From assembly GCF_001461035.1 (NCBI RefSeq), contig NZ_LNAM01000046.1:1-64000 (forward strand): DNA of 64,000 nucleotides, read 5' to 3'. Source of the DNA: Acetivibrio ethanolgignens (GTDB taxonomy: Bacteria; Bacillota; Clostridia; Lachnospirales; Lachnospiraceae). The notes under the pieces are model-generated. The model had not been told where the DNA came from. It saw only the letters and a list, made by a program, of their open reading frames with translations, and made no database searches. Of this stretch, positions 25,662-35,801 are shown piece by piece. Position 1 is the first letter of the stretch, and each line of letters opens with the position of its first letter. The position numbers and the translations under genes are program-made.

Positions 25662-28600
25662 ATGTATTTGAAAAGTATTGAGATACAAGGCTTTAAGTCT
25701 TTCGCCCATAAAATAGTGTTTGAATTTCATGATGGCATTACAGCAATTGTAGGGCCAAATGGCAGTGGAAAGAGTAATGTAGCAGATGCAGTCCGCTGGG
25801 TGCTTGGTGAACAGAGTGCAAAGCAGCTGCGTGGTTCTAAGATGGAGGATGTTATCTTTTCCGGTACAGAGCTTAGAAAGCCGCAGGGCTTTGCTTATGT
25901 TGCAATCACCCTGGATAATTCCGACCACAAGCTTGCAACCTCCTATGAAGAGGTTACGGTTGCAAGAAGAGTATACCGTTCCGGTGAAAGTGAATATCTG
26001 ATGAATGGGACAAACTGCCGCTTAAAGGATGTGCAGGAGCTGTTTCTGGATACCGGTATCGGTAAGGAGGGTTATTCAATTATCGGCCAGGGACAGATTG
26101 ATAAAATACTGAGTGGAAAGCCGGAGGAGAGAAGAGAGCTTTTTGATGAAGCAGCAGGTATTGTTAAATTCAAGAAAAGAAAGGCTGCGGCAGAAAAAAA
26201 TCTGGAAGCAGAGCGGATGAATTTAAGCCGTGTTAAAGATATTCTGGCAGAAATAGAGACGCAGATAGCACCATTGGAAAAGCAGTCCGTTGTGGCAAAG
26301 GAGTATTTAAGACTTCGTGATGAATTAAAGACTCTGGATGTAAATATGTTCTTAATGGACTATGACCGGATACATACAACCTTAGAGGAGCTTAATAAAA
26401 AAGCAGAAATTGTTGCCGGTGACCTTTCAGAGACACAGAAGGAGTATGACAGCACGAAGGAAGAGTATGAGCGGTTGGAAAGACAGATGGAGGAAAAAAA
26501 CGCCTCCCTGGATGAAAAAAGAAGCTTGCTGTCAGACAGCCGGTTGAAAAAGGAACAGCTAGAGAGTCAGATTAAGGTATTAACTGAGCAAATTCTGGCA
26601 ACAAGACAGAGCAGTAATCAGTATAAGGAAAGAGTAGCTGCTACAGAGAGCTCCTTGGAGACCAAAGAAGAAGAGCTGATTTCTTATGAAAAAAAGCTTG
26701 AGGAGATGAATCAGGGATACCTTTTACTGGAAGAGGAATGTCAGCAAGAGGAAGAAAAACTGGCCCTTTTGGCAGAAGTGATTACTGGGAATGAGCAAAG
26801 AACAGATGAGTTAAACCAGGAGATTATACGTCTTTTGAATGAAAGTGCCGATGTTAAGGCAAGAATTCAGAGATTCGATACCATATTTGAGCAGAGCAAT
26901 ATTAAAAAGGCAGAGCTGACCCAGAAAATTCTGAAAAATAAAAGTGATGAAGCTGCTTTTTGTGAGGCTCTGGAAAAGGAAGAAGCAGAGCTTTCTGTTA
27001 TTGAAACGAAAAAAGAGGTACTTTTATCCAATAACCAGGAATTTGAAAAGGATATTTTAGCTCTGAACCAGGAATTGTCGCAAATCCGGCAGTCTGAGGA
27101 GAACTGCCGCCAGGAGTATCACAGAGAGTATTCCCGGCTGGAATCCCTGAAAAACATCACTGAACGGTATGAAGGGTATGGACAGAGTATCCGCCGGGTT
27201 ATGGAACAAAAGGAGAAAAATCCGGGAATTATTGGTGTAGTTGCTGATATAATTAAAGTAGAGAAAAGCTATGAGCTGGCAGTAGAGACTGCTTTGGGCG
27301 GCAGCATTCAAAATATTGTTACAGACAGTGAGGTTACAGCAAAGCAGCTGATTGGCTTTTTGAAGCAGAACAAATATGGAAGAGCAACCTTCCTGCCATT
27401 GACGGGTATCCGTGGAAAGGCGGGACTTTCTAATGAGCAGGCCTTAAAGGAAAAGGGTGCCATTGGTCTTGCCAGTACGCTGGTAAATGCCGGTAAAGAG
27501 TTTTCTACCCTGGTTGATTATTTGCTGGGACGGGTATTAGTAGTAGATAATATTGACAATGCTATTGCGATTGGAAGGAAATACAATCAGACCATCCGTA
27601 TGGTTACCCTGGAGGGTGACCAGATTAATCCGGGCGGCTCGATGTCCGGTGGAGCCTATAAGAACTCCAGCAATCTTTTAGGAAGACGAAGAGAGATGGA
27701 GGAGCTGGAAGAGAAAATTCATAAGCTTCAGGAAAAAGAAAAGACTCTTGAAGCGGACAGGGAAAAGAAACGAGAGGAACGTAAGAAGCTTACAGAGGCG
27801 ATAGAGAGTAATAAAGCAAAGCTTCAGGAGCTCAGTATTTCTGAAAATACGGTACGCTTGAAGTTTGAACAGCTGGTACAGTTAAAGGAAAACAATGAGA
27901 GGCTTTTGGAGCAGATTCGTGAGGATAGCTATCAGATTGAAACACAGATGAAGGATTTAAAATCCAGCATGGCAGAGCTTACCGCTTCCTTAGAGCAAAA
28001 GGAAGAGAAAAAGAAAGAGAAAGAGGCTTTGATTGCGGCTCTTACAAAGGAGACGGAGGAGAAGAAGGAAGCAGAGCTTGTACAAAGAGAAGCTGTTTCT
28101 GCGAAAAAGCTTTCTTATTCTACGGCAGAGCAGAACCGGAGATTTGCTAAGGAGAATATAGAGCGTATTCAACAGGAAATCCATGGACTAAAGGAGGAGC
28201 TGTCACAGCTTAAGGAGCAGATGGTCCAAGGTGAGAGCCGTGCTGTTTCTAAGGAGCAGGATATTGAAAATGTCCGTTTAGGAATCAAGGATTTTGAAGA
28301 ACAGATTTCAACCTTGGAAAAGGAAATTACAGAGCTTATCACAGTAAAGGAAGAAATAGAAAAGGGACATAAGAGCTTTTTTGCCAAAAGGGAGGATATT
28401 TCTGCCCGGATGAATGAGCTGGACAAGGAAAGCTTCCGTCTTGGCAATCAGAAGGAAAAGCTTTCTGAGCAGGCAGAGACTATAATGAATTATATGTGGG
28501 AAGAATATGAGCTTACCTACAATTCGGCTCTTGCCTTGAAGCAGGAGACAGACAATACCCTGTCGCAGATGAAAAAGGCTATCAGCGAGTTAAAAGGAAG

Positions 28601-29222
28601 GATTAAGGCTCTGGGTGATGTCAATGTCAATGCGATTGAAGACTTTAAGAATCTTTCCGAGCGTTATCAGCTGTTAAAGACCCAGCATGATGACCTGATA
28701 CAGGCAGAAGAGGTTCTTGTGAAGGTAATCGGTGATTTGGAAGAGGAGATGCGTAAGCAGTTTGAATCCAAATTCCAGGAGATAAAAACAGAGTTTGATA
28801 AGGTATTTAAAGAGCTTTTTGGCGGTGGTAAGGGCACCTTAGAGCTTCAGGAGGATGAGGATATCCTGGAGGCAGGCATCCGCATTATTGCTCAGCCGCC
28901 AGGAAAGAAGCTGCAGAACATGATGCAGCTGTCCGGTGGAGAAAAGGCACTGACAGCAATTTCTCTGCTGTTTGCTATTCAGAACCTAAAGCCTTCTCCA
29001 TTCTGTCTGTTGGATGAGATTGAGGCTGCTCTGGATGATTCTAATGTATCCAGATATGCAAAATATCTTCACAAGCTGACAAAGGATACCCAGTTTATTG
29101 TTATTACCCATAGACGTGGTACCATGGCAGCTGCTGATATCCTGTATGGTATTACCATGCAGGAAAAGGGGGTATCCACACTGGTATCGGTAAATCTTTT
29201 GGAGGATGAATTAGATAAATAG
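25662..29222 (+). CDS. smc: Chromosome segregation protein SMC
   Basis: A 1186-residue condensin ATPase. Walker A GPNGSGKS at 31-38; two long coiled-coil arms flanking a Gly-rich hinge around 500-670 ([30 protein letters not shown]); C-terminal signature [14 protein letters not shown] and Walker [17 protein letters not shown] 25662 begins [15 protein letters not shown], the normal SMC start, with GAGGAG before it; a frame extension to 25644 would overlap rnc. It works with ScpA and ScpB, which are not in the window. Confidence 0.96.
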   Translation: MYLKSIEIQGFKSFAHKIVFEFHDGITAIVGPNGSGKSNVADAVRWVLGEQSAKQLRGSKMEDVIFSGTELRKPQGFAYVAITLDNSDHKLATSYEEVTVARRVYRSGESEYLMNGTNCRLKDVQELFLDTGIGKEGYSIIGQGQIDKILSGKPEERRELFDEAAGIVKFKKRKAAAEKNLEAERMNLSRVKDILAEIETQIAPLEKQSVVAKEYLRLRDELKTLDVNMFLMDYDRIHTTLEELNKKAEIVAGDLSETQKEYDSTKEEYERLERQMEEKNASLDEKRSLLSDSRLKKEQLESQIKVLTEQILATRQSSNQYKERVAATESSLETKEEELISYEKKLEEMNQGYLLLEEECQQEEEKLALLAEVITGNEQRTDELNQEIIRLLNESADVKARIQRFDTIFEQSNIKKAELTQKILKNKSDEAAFCEALEKEEAELSVIETKKEVLLSNNQEFEKDILALNQELSQIRQSEENCRQEYHREYSRLESLKNITERYEGYGQSIRRVMEQKEKNPGIIGVVADIIKVEKSYELAVETALGGSIQNIVTDSEVTAKQLIGFLKQNKYGRATFLPLTGIRGKAGLSNEQALKEKGAIGLASTLVNAGKEFSTLVDYLLGRVLVVDNIDNAIAIGRKYNQTIRMVTLEGDQINPGGSMSGGAYKNSSNLLGRRREMEELEEKIHKLQEKEKTLEADREKKREERKKLTEAIESNKAKLQELSISENTVRLKFEQLVQLKENNERLLEQIREDSYQIETQMKDLKSSMAELTASLEQKEEKKKEKEALIAALTKETEEKKEAELVQREAVSAKKLSYSTAEQNRRFAKENIERIQQEIHGLKEELSQLKEQMVQGESRAVSKEQDIENVRLGIKDFEEQISTLEKEITELITVKEEIEKGHKSFFAKREDISARMNELDKESFRLGNQKEKLSEQAETIMNYMWEEYELTYNSALALKQETDNTLSQMKKAISELKGRIKALGDVNVNAIEDFKNLSERYQLLKTQHDDLIQAEEVLVKVIGDLEEEMRKQFESKFQEIKTEFDKVFKELFGGGKGTLELQEDEDILEAGIRIIAQPPGKKLQNMMQLSGGEKALTAISLLFAIQNLKPSPFCLLDEIEAALDDSNVSRYAKYLHKLTKDTQFIVITHRRGTMAAADILYGITMQEKGVSTLVSVNLLEDELDK

Positions 29223-29234
29223 GAGGCATATAGT

Positions 29235-30164
29235 ATGGGAGAGAAGAAGGGCTTTTTTGGAAGACTGGTATCCGGGCTGTCTAAGACCAGAGATCAGATT
29301 ATTTCAGGAATAGACTCTATTTTTACTGGCTCCAGTAATATTGATGAGGATTTTTATGAAGAGCTGGAAGAGCTTTTGATTATGGCAGATCTGGGTATTA
29401 ATACAACGACCCGGATTATTGAGGAATTGAAGGCAAAGGTAAAGGAGCAGGGCATTAAGGAGCCAAAGGAATGCAGGGAGCTTTTGATGGAGAGCATCAA
29501 AGGACAGATGGACCTTTCCGAGGATGCCTATCAATTTGAGAACAGAAAATCGGTTGTTCTTCTGATTGGAGTTAACGGTGTAGGAAAAACAACTTCCGTA
29601 GGAAAGCTGGCCGGTCAGTTAAAGGATATGGGGAAAAAGGTTATGGTGGCAGCTGCTGATACCTTCCGTGCAGGTGCAATTGAACAGCTGACGGAATGGG
29701 CAAACCGTGCCGGTGTAGAGATTATTTCCCAGCAAGAGGGCTCAGACCCTGCAGCCGTTGTGTTTGATGCTGTAACGGCAGCGAAAGCAAGGGATGTGGA
29801 TGTGCTGATTTGTGATACGGCAGGACGCCTTCACAATAAGAAAAATCTGATGGAGGAGCTTAAAAAGATTAACCGAATTATTGAGAGGGAATATCCGGAA
29901 GCTTACAGGGAAACCTTAGTCGTGCTGGATGGAACGACAGGACAGAATGCCATGGCCCAGGCAAAGCAGTTTAATGAGGTGGCAGAAATCACGGGCATTG
30001 TGCTTACAAAGCTGGATGGTACAGCTAAGGGCGGTATTGCCATTGCAATTCAGTCGGAGCTTGGTATTCCTGTAAAATATATTGGAATTGGAGAAAGTAT
30101 GAATGATTTGCAGAAATTTAATGCAGATGATTTTGTAAATGTACTTTTTGACGAAGGAGAGTAA
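29235..30164 (+). CDS. ftsY: Signal recognition particle receptor
   Basis: A 309-residue SRP-type GTPase that docks ribosome-nascent chain complexes at the membrane. The short N domain lacks the long acidic A domain of E. coli, as in other Firmicutes. GTPase motifs: GVNGVGKTT (112-120), [20 protein letters not shown] and [17 protein letters not shown] lies upstream of ATG 29235. Last gene of the plsX-acpP-rnc-smc-ftsY run. Confidence 0.95.
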   Translation: MGEKKGFFGRLVSGLSKTRDQIISGIDSIFTGSSNIDEDFYEELEELLIMADLGINTTTRIIEELKAKVKEQGIKEPKECRELLMESIKGQMDLSEDAYQFENRKSVVLLIGVNGVGKTTSVGKLAGQLKDMGKKVMVAAADTFRAGAIEQLTEWANRAGVEIISQQEGSDPAAVVFDAVTAAKARDVDVLICDTAGRLHNKKNLMEELKKINRIIEREYPEAYRETLVVLDGTTGQNAMAQAKQFNEVAEITGIVLTKLDGTAKGGIAIAIQSELGIPVKYIGIGESMNDLQKFNADDFVNVLFDEGE

Positions 30165-30168
30165 GCGT

Positions 30169-31380
30169 ATGATGACATTAGAGAAGTTTGAAGAGGCGTG
30201 TGAAAGCGTAAAAAAAGTAATTTCCAGAACAAAGCTGGTATACAGTGAGTATTTCAGCGAGACAACAGGCAACAAGGTATATTTTAAGCCGGAGAACATG
30301 CAGTATACGGGAGCTTATAAGGTAAGAGGGGCCTATTATAAAATAAGTACCTTAACTGACGAAGAAAGAAACCGTGGACTGATTACAGCTTCTGCCGGTA
30401 ACCACGCCCAGGGTGTTGCTTATGCAGCGAAGCTTTACGGAGCAAAGGCTGTGATCGTTATGCCTACGACGACTCCTCTAATTAAAGTTAATCGTACCAG
30501 AAGCTATGGTGCTGAGGTAGTACTTCATGGAGATGTATATGACGATGCCTGCAGCTATGCCCTGAAGCTTGCGGAAGAAAAGGGTTATACCTTTATTCAT
30601 CCTTTTGACGATGAAACAGTAGCGACAGGCCAGGGAACTATCGCTATGGAGATTTTTAAGGATTTGCCAACCGTTGATATTATTTTAGTACCAATCGGCG
30701 GTGGTGGACTGGCTTCTGGTGTGTCCACTCTGGCAAAGCTTTTGAATCCGAATATCAAGGTAATCGGTGTGGAGCCTGCAGGGGCGAACTGTATGAAGGA
30801 ATCCTTAAAGGCAGGTAGAGTAGTATCCCTGCCTAAGGTAGAAACCATTGCTGATGGTACAGCAGTAAAAACACCGGGAAGCAAAATCTTCCCATATATT
30901 CAGAAAAATATCGATGAAATCATTACTGTCGAAGACGATGAGCTGATTGTTACCTTCCTTGATATGATGGAAAATCACAAGATGGTGGTAGAAAATTCCG
31001 GTCTTTTAACAGTAGCGGCACTAAAGCATTTAAACTGCCAGAATAAAAAGGTGGTTTCTGTTTTAAGCGGCGGCAATATGGATGTTATTACAATTTCCTC
31101 TGTTGTGCAGCACGGCTTGATTGCCAGAGACCGTATTTTTACTGTATCTGTACAGCTGCCAGATAGACCGGGAGAGCTGGTTAATGTAGCATCTATTATT
31201 GCAAAGGAGCAGGGCAATGTAATCCGTCTGGATCACAATCAGTTTATAAGCATTAACAGGAATGCAGCAGTAGAGCTTACAATTACCATGGAGGCCTTTG
31301 GTCCTGAGCATAAGGAGCAGATTTTAAAGGCATTGAGAAAGCAAGGATATCGTCCGGAGATTAAGCAGCCGGTGCTGTAA
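30169..31380 (+). CDS. ilvA: Threonine ammonia-lyase with C-terminal ACT domain
   Basis: A 403-residue PLP enzyme deaminating threonine to 2-oxobutyrate. The PLP lysine is K51 in YTGAYKVRGAYYK; the phosphate loop is PIGGGGLASG. The last ~75 residues (FTVSVQLPDRPGELVNVASI) form one ACT regulatory domain, as in the TdcB-like or IlvA-1Cterm type, so either isoleucine synthesis or threonine catabolism is possible. ATG 30169 (followed by a second ATG) lies 4 bases after ftsY with GGAGAG upstream; an earlier frame start would lie inside ftsY. Confidence 0.9.
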   Translation: MMTLEKFEEACESVKKVISRTKLVYSEYFSETTGNKVYFKPENMQYTGAYKVRGAYYKISTLTDEERNRGLITASAGNHAQGVAYAAKLYGAKAVIVMPTTTPLIKVNRTRSYGAEVVLHGDVYDDACSYALKLAEEKGYTFIHPFDDETVATGQGTIAMEIFKDLPTVDIILVPIGGGGLASGVSTLAKLLNPNIKVIGVEPAGANCMKESLKAGRVVSLPKVETIADGTAVKTPGSKIFPYIQKNIDEIITVEDDELIVTFLDMMENHKMVVENSGLLTVAALKHLNCQNKKVVSVLSGGNMDVITISSVVQHGLIARDRIFTVSVQLPDRPGELVNVASIIAKEQGNVIRLDHNQFISINRNAAVELTITMEAFGPEHKEQILKALRKQGYRPEIKQPVL

Positions 31381-31400
31381 AGGATTTTTTAAATCTGGAA

Positions 31401-31429
31401 TTGAAAAGCTCAGAGGTATTTGTTATAGT
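31401..31429 (+). promoter_or_regulatory. Promoter of the type I toxin mRNA
   Basis: TTGAAA (31401-31406), 17 bases, TATAGT (31424-31429). The same two hexamers at the same spacing drive the antitoxin RNA on the other strand. Start expected near 31436. Confidence 0.7.
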
Positions 31430-31472
31430 TAATATACGGGGAAACCAAAGCGAGGCGGCCTGTCCTCTTTTA

Positions 31473-31513
31473 CGGAGGGCATAAAACAGCCCTCCGGACG
31501 AAAGAAAGGAGGG
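31473..31513 (+). promoter_or_regulatory. Hairpin / SD-sequestering element in the toxin 5' leader
   Basis: CGGAGGGC (31473-31480) pairs perfectly with GCCCTCCG (31489-31496). The same CCCTCC (31490-31495) is also complementary to the toxin SD GGAGGG (31508-31513). The leader can thus adopt either an SD-free or an SD-masked fold, a usual control in type I toxin mRNAs. Confidence 0.55.
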
Positions 31514-31519
31514 TTGCCA

Positions 31520-31612
31520 ATGATTACATATTCGGATTTAATTCAGTTTTGTATTTTCATTGTAGCCCTTGCAGGCCTGTGTTATCAGGTGTTCAAGGAT
31601 AAAGAAAAGTAG
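31520..31612 (+). CDS. Type I toxin: small hydrophobic holin-like peptide
   Basis: A 30-residue peptide, MITYSDLIQFCIFIVALAGL then a Cys-Tyr turn and a charged KDKEK tail. It has one membrane helix with a short polar N-terminus, the layout of the Fst/TxpA/BsrG-type 'putative holin-like toxin' family. SD AAAGGAGGG lies 6 bases before the ATG. Toxicity by membrane damage is the family function; here it is inferred from size, composition and the convergent antisense RNA gene. Very short frames can be fortuitous, but the SD, promoter, terminator and antisense promoter all fit. Confidence 0.75.
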   Translation: MITYSDLIQFCIFIVALAGLCYQVFKDKEK

Positions 31613-31698
31613 CCGCCACATCCTTGGAAATGTGACGGCTTTTATTAAGTAATAGCCAATTACTTTTGAGGGTGAGCCGCTTCCGGTTTCCCTTTTCT
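31600..31698 (-). ncRNA. Antitoxin RNA (antisense to the toxin 3' end)
   Basis: A leftward transcript of about 100 bases is predicted from the promoter at 31733-31705 to the shared terminator. It contains no ORF with an SD. Its 3' part is complementary to the toxin mRNA 3' end, the arrangement of txpA/RatA and bsrG/SR4, where the antisense RNA blocks translation or triggers RNase III cleavage (rnc is encoded upstream at 24965). Confidence 0.65.
31611..31645. terminator. Bidirectional terminator of toxin mRNA and antitoxin RNA
   Basis: AGCCGCCACAT (31611-31621) pairs with ATGTGACGGCT (31630-31640) with one mismatch. Plus strand continues TTTATTA; minus strand continues ACTTTTCTTT inside the toxin 3' end. 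Both RNAs end here, so they overlap by roughly the hairpin and tails. Confidence 0.75.
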
Positions 31699-31704
31699 AA
31701 GCTT

Positions 31705-31733
31705 ACTATAACATTTTTTTCTGGATTTTTCAA
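31705..31733 (-). promoter_or_regulatory. Promoter of the antitoxin RNA
   Basis: Minus strand TTGAAA (31733-31728), 17 bases, TATAGT (31710-31705). Identical hexamers and spacing to the toxin promoter. Confidence 0.75.
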
Positions 31734-31795
31734 CTATTTTAAAAATAAAAGTGCCGGAGTGTACTGCAGAGTGCCTAATTAAGTATGATTAGTTC

Positions 31796-31823
31796 TTGAC
31801 TTTTATCCAAAATCTGTTATACT
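31796..31823 (+). promoter_or_regulatory. Extended -10 promoter upstream of a terminator and recA
   Basis: TTGACT (31796-31801), 16 bases, TATACT (31818-31823) preceded by TGT, giving an extended -10. The start near 31830 is only about 17 bases before the terminator stem. Confidence 0.6.
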
Positions 31824-31846
31824 ATAATTAATAAAGGGCTAAATAC

Positions 31847-31883
31847 GGGATTGCTGTGTCTTTTTACAGCAATCCCTTTTGTG
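31847..31883 (+). terminator. Terminator / attenuator ahead of recA
   Basis: GGGATTGCTGT (31847-31857) pairs perfectly with ACAGCAATCCC (31866-31876), followed by TTTTG. With the promoter just upstream it would define a transcript of about 50 bases, or attenuate read-through into recA. Confidence 0.7.
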
Positions 31884-31925
31884 TATATAAGGCGGGGCTT
31901 TGAAAAAATCTTTTTTGTTTGGTTA

Positions 31926-31954
31926 TTGACAAAAAAGAAAATTTATATTACTAT
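31926..31954 (+). promoter_or_regulatory. Promoter of recA
   Basis: TTGACA (31926-31931), 17 bases, TACTAT (31949-31954). Start expected near 31961, just before the LexA box. Confidence 0.6.
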
Positions 31955-31967
31955 AGTAAGCAGACAA

Positions 31968-31979
31968 GAACATTTGTTC
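31968..31979 (+). promoter_or_regulatory. LexA (SOS) operator of recA
   Basis: GAACATTTGTTC, a perfect GAAC-N4-GTTC palindrome, the LexA/DinR site of Firmicutes. It lies about +7 to +18 from the predicted start and 19 bases before the recA ATG, so LexA would block early elongation or initiation. Confidence 0.85.
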
Positions 31980-31997
31980 AGAAAAAGGAGAACGATT

Positions 31998-33062
31998 ATG
32001 GTAAAAGATGATAACAAGAGAAAAGCATTGGAGTCAGCGCTTTCACAGATTGAGAAGCAGTATGGAAAGGGCTCTGTCATGAAGCTGGGCGATTCCTCTG
32101 CTAATATGAATATAGAAACAGTTCCTACAGGCTCTATCAGCCTGGACATTGCATTAGGTCTTGGAGGTGTGCCAAAGGGTCGTATTATTGAGGTTTATGG
32201 ACCCGAGTCCAGTGGTAAGACCACAGTAGCCTTACATATGATTGCTGAGGTTCAGAAAAGAGGCGGTATTGCAGGCTTTATTGATGCAGAGCATGCCTTG
32301 GATCCGGTTTATGCGAAAAATATTGGTGTTGATATTGACAATCTTTACATTTCACAGCCGGATTGTGGTGAGCAGGCCTTGGAGATTACAGAGACGATGG
32401 TACGCTCCGGAGCGGTTGATATTATTATCGTAGACTCTGTGGCAGCCCTTGTTCCTAAGGCTGAAATTGATGGAGATATGGGAGATTCCCATGTAGGACT
32501 TCAGGCGAGGCTGATGTCCCAGGCTCTTAGAAAGCTGACAGCGGTTATCAGTAAGTCCCATTGTACAGTTATCTTTATCAACCAGCTTCGTGAAAAGGTT
32601 GGAGTGATGTTTGGTAATCCAGAGACGACTACCGGAGGCCGGGCTCTGAAATTCTACTCCTCCATCCGTCTGGATGTCAGACGAATTGAGGCTTTGAAGC
32701 AGGGCGGTGAGGTAATTGGTAACCGCACCCGTATTAAGGTAGTTAAGAACAAAATCGCACCTCCATTTAAGGAAGCCGAGTTTGATATCATGTTTGGAGA
32801 GGGTATTTCCAGAGAAGGAGATATTCTTGATCTGGCAGCGAATACCGGCATTATTGTAAAAAGCGGTGCATGGTATGCTTATAATGACTCAAAGATTGGA
32901 CAGGGGCGTGAGAATGCCAAGCAGTACCTAAAGGAAAAGCCGGAAGTATTTGCCGAGGTAGAGAGAAAGGTAAGGGAACATTACAATCTGCAGGCTGATG
33001 GTGTGACAGAAGAGACTAAGGGCAAGGGTACAGCTAAAGCAGAAGATAGTGAAGAAGTATGA
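31998..33062 (+). CDS. recA: DNA recombinase RecA
   Basis: A 354-residue recombinase forming filaments on ssDNA; drives homologous recombination and LexA cleavage. Walker A GPESSGKT at 68-75, Walker [17 protein letters not shown], loop L2 region [19 protein letters not shown], acidic C-tail. ATG 31998 has AAAAGGAG 7 bases upstream; the open frame extends to 31851 but that part is non-coding leader with promoter and operator. Its stop overlaps the recX ATG (ATGA). Confidence 0.98.
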   Translation: MVKDDNKRKALESALSQIEKQYGKGSVMKLGDSSANMNIETVPTGSISLDIALGLGGVPKGRIIEVYGPESSGKTTVALHMIAEVQKRGGIAGFIDAEHALDPVYAKNIGVDIDNLYISQPDCGEQALEITETMVRSGAVDIIIVDSVAALVPKAEIDGDMGDSHVGLQARLMSQALRKLTAVISKSHCTVIFINQLREKVGVMFGNPETTTGGRALKFYSSIRLDVRRIEALKQGGEVIGNRTRIKVVKNKIAPPFKEAEFDIMFGEGISREGDILDLAANTGIIVKSGAWYAYNDSKIGQGRENAKQYLKEKPEVFAEVERKVREHYNLQADGVTEETKGKGTAKAEDSEEV

Positions 33063-33655
33063 GAATTATAAGCCTTGAAAAGGGAAGAGGACAGAAGGTA
33101 TATGTGAATCTGGAGGATAGCAGCCGTTTTTTGCTATATACTGGAGATATCAGCAGGTATCATTTGGAAGAAAATATGGAGCTTTCCCAGGAGCTTTTTT
33201 CACGGATTATGGAGGAGACGCTCTATCGACGGGCCAGACAGAAGGCATTAGCAGTATTGAAGAGAGCCGATCAGAGTGAAAGTGAGCTTAGAAGGAAGCT
33301 TAAGCAGTCAGAGTATCCAGAAGAGATTATAGAAAAGACGATTGCCTATGTATATTCTTATCATTATCTGAATGATGAACGCTATGCAAAGAACTATATC
33401 CGGTACAAGTCTGATACAAAAAGCAGACGTCAGATAGTAAATGAGCTCCGACAAAAGGGAGTATCTAAAGAAGTAGTGGATACTGTTTTGGAGGAGACAG
33501 CAGGAGATGACACTGAGGCGATTCGTCGGGCTATCAGGAAGAAGACTTCTGATGTAGAAGCTTTGGAGTATGAACAGAAGCAGAAGCTTGCGGCCTATCT
33601 TTACCGTAAGGGCTTTATGGAAGAGGATATCCGTAGAGAATTAAAAATGAGATAA
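33059..33655 (+). CDS. recX: Regulatory protein RecX
   Basis: A 198-residue helical protein of three tandem three-helix repeats that restrains RecA filaments. Family patterns [19 protein letters not shown] and [14 protein letters not shown] are clear. The 4-base overlap with recA and the lack of another promoter show cotranscription, hence LexA control. Ends in a strong terminator. Confidence 0.92.
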   Translation: MRIISLEKGRGQKVYVNLEDSSRFLLYTGDISRYHLEENMELSQELFSRIMEETLYRRARQKALAVLKRADQSESELRRKLKQSEYPEEIIEKTIAYVYSYHYLNDERYAKNYIRYKSDTKSRRQIVNELRQKGVSKEVVDTVLEETAGDDTEAIRRAIRKKTSDVEALEYEQKQKLAAYLYRKGFMEEDIRRELKMR

Positions 33656-33660
33656 TTGTC

Positions 33661-33706
33661 AAAATCTGTTGTAAATTAAAGAAAATTTACAACAGATTTT
33701 CTTTTT
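33661..33706 (+). terminator. Terminator of recA-recX
   Basis: A 17-bp perfect stem: AAAATCTGTTGTAAATT (33661-33677) and AATTTACAACAGATTTT (33684-33700), then CTTTTTG. Confidence 0.85.
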
Positions 33707-33747
33707 GTGAATATAAAATAAAAATATATGCTTTTGTATAAAAGTTC

Positions 33748-33774
33748 TTGAAAATTATAATAAAACAGTATAAA
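33748..33774 (+). promoter_or_regulatory. Candidate promoter of the EAL gene
   Basis: TTGAAA (33748-33753) and TATAAA (33769-33774) with a short 15-base spacer. A small hairpin (TGGAAAA / TTTTCCA, 33775-33800) follows in the leader. No c-di-GMP riboswitch fits in this space. Confidence 0.4.
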
Positions 33775-33831
33775 ATGGAAAAAAGTGGTATATTTTTCCA
33801 AAATGATGTCAGTGTCTAAGGAGGTAAATAT

Positions 33832-35801
33832 ATGCTATATAATTATTCCTTGGAAATAGGAACAGTCCTTTTTATGACAATTATACTGTTGCACTTTCTG
33901 GCAAGCCAGCAGTTCCCAATAATACAGACAAGGCTGTTTTTCCTTTTTCTTATATTTAGTATTTTGGAATCTATCGTAGATATTGTTTCCTGCGTTGCGA
34001 TTTACCATAAGGACATGGTTCCATTATGGTTAAATGAGTTGCTGGTATTGATTTATTTTCTTGTACAGGGAATCAGCTACTATCTTTTTTATTTGTATAC
34101 GATTTCCGTCTGTAGCATTTCAAAGAAAAAGAGAAAAATTTGGAGTATTCAGGGAATTATTCCGATGACACTCCATCTTCTTATTGTAATTTCTGCACCA
34201 TTTAATGGATTTTTATATTATTTTGATGAAAATTATTTGTATCACCATGGAGCGGGACGACCTTATTTGTATTTTTGCATTTTTGCAATAGTATCCATGG
34301 GAGCAGCAATCACTTATAAAAATAGAGGAAGGCTAAGAATACTGTATAAAACGATTATTTTATACTATTCGCTTATTTGCTGCGTGACACTTTTTGTGCA
34401 ATACTACTGCCCACAGGTAATTATTACAGGCTTTGGAAGATCTTGTATTGTTCTCTTAATGTACTTATCAATGCAGAATATGGGAGAATATACGGATAAT
34501 ATGCTGGAGATTTATAATTCTTCTGCCTTTTCTGTTATGTTTAAGGAGGTACAGAAAAGTCAGAGGTTTGCTATGATTACTTTAGAGCTGGAAAAATATA
34601 ATATGATAGCAGTACAGCTTGGAAACAAGAATGCTACCCTGTTACTGCGGCAGGTAGCACAAAAATTGTATCATATTGGGAAAAAATATTATGTTTTTCG
34701 AAATGGATATGCGACCTTTACAATTCTGTCAAAAGCCGATTCAAATAGAGTGGAATATATTATTGATACGATACGAAGCCTTTTGCAGATGCCCTGGATA
34801 GTAAATGGAAGAAACATTTATCTGAATGGAAATCTTGTAATTCAGTATTATCCGGAGCACTTTCAGACTATTGAGGAAGCGACCTCCTTCAGCACTTACC
34901 TTCTTGAAAGGGCTGCAATTTTTGGAAATAACGTGGATCTCTATGGAAATGAGGAACTGGTATCAGAATTTAAAAGAAATGCAGAGGTAGAGCAGGCTTT
35001 GGATTATGCACTTAAACAGGAAATGCTGGATGTGTATTATCAGCCGATTTATTCTGTGGGAGAAGATAAGATTACCTCAGCGGAGGCATTGGTAAGACTT
35101 TTTGACAGAAAGCTTGGCTTTATTTCTCCAGCTGAATTTATACCAATTGCAGAAAAAATGGACGGATTATTGCTTTAGGAAATCTGGTAATGGAAAAAGC
35201 CTGCTGCTTTATAAAGGAAAGGCTTTTAATAAATCCAAACAATAAAATTGATGAAATTCACATTAATGTTTCCGTGATTCAGTGTATGCAGCCGGATATG
35301 TCAGAACAAATTCTTTCTATTATTGATAAGTATCAGGTGCCACCGGAAATGATTTATCTGGAGGTAACAGAGCAGGCTACTATGTCTGCGACACTTTTAA
35401 TGCGGGAGCATATGAAGAAGTTGGGGGAACGAGGTATTCGTTTTGCCTTGGATGATTATGGTACAGGCAATTCCAACTGCTCTTATCTGATTGATTTTTC
35501 TTTTCAAAAGGTAAAATTTGATCGTTTTATGATGCAGGCTTACTTTGAGAAGGAGGATGCAAAGGTAATTCTTCAGAATGAGATTGGCACACTTAAAAAG
35601 CTTGGTATCTCTGTTGTAGTAGAAGGAATTGAGACCAGAGAGCAGGTAGAAGAGATGGAGAAGCAGCAGGTAGATTATATCCAGGGCTACTATTATGCGA
35701 AACCGATGCCGGGAACTGAATTTTTAGAATATTTGGAAAAATGGTATAAAGAACATGTACATGGCAAAAGAATACCGACAGAAGTCTTGACATTAGGATA
35801 A
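33832..35801 (+). pseudogene. Membrane GGDEF(degenerate)-EAL phosphodiesterase split by a frameshift
   Basis: Frame 1 (33832-35178, 448 residues) encodes about seven TM helices, a degenerate GGDEF domain (the active loop is RNGYATF instead of GGEEF) and the start of an EAL domain (TSAEALVRLFD), then stops soon after PIAEK. The rest of EAL continues in the -1 frame (open to 35801), with NVSVIQ, EVTEQA, DDYGTGNSN, KFDRF, EGIETREQ and QGYYYAKPMP, so every catalytic motif is present. One missing A in the A6 tract 35153-35158 explains the break; restoring it gives EKNGRIIALGNLVMEKAC and a 656-residue protein. It would be a c-di-GMP phosphodiesterase. A real mutation, phase variation and a sequencing error cannot be told apart here. 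SD AGGAGG precedes ATG 33832. Confidence 0.85.

Noticed and set aside
33775-33831. c-di-GMP riboswitch before the EAL gene
   Set aside because: Fewer than 60 bases of leader with only a small A/T hairpin; no aptamer motifs.
35149-35165. Programmed -1 frameshift in the EAL gene
   Set aside because: The zero-frame codons GCA GAA AAA ATG do not form an X-XXY-YYZ slippery heptamer and no strong downstream pseudoknot is evident. A plain one-base loss is simpler, though slippage on A6 is not excluded.
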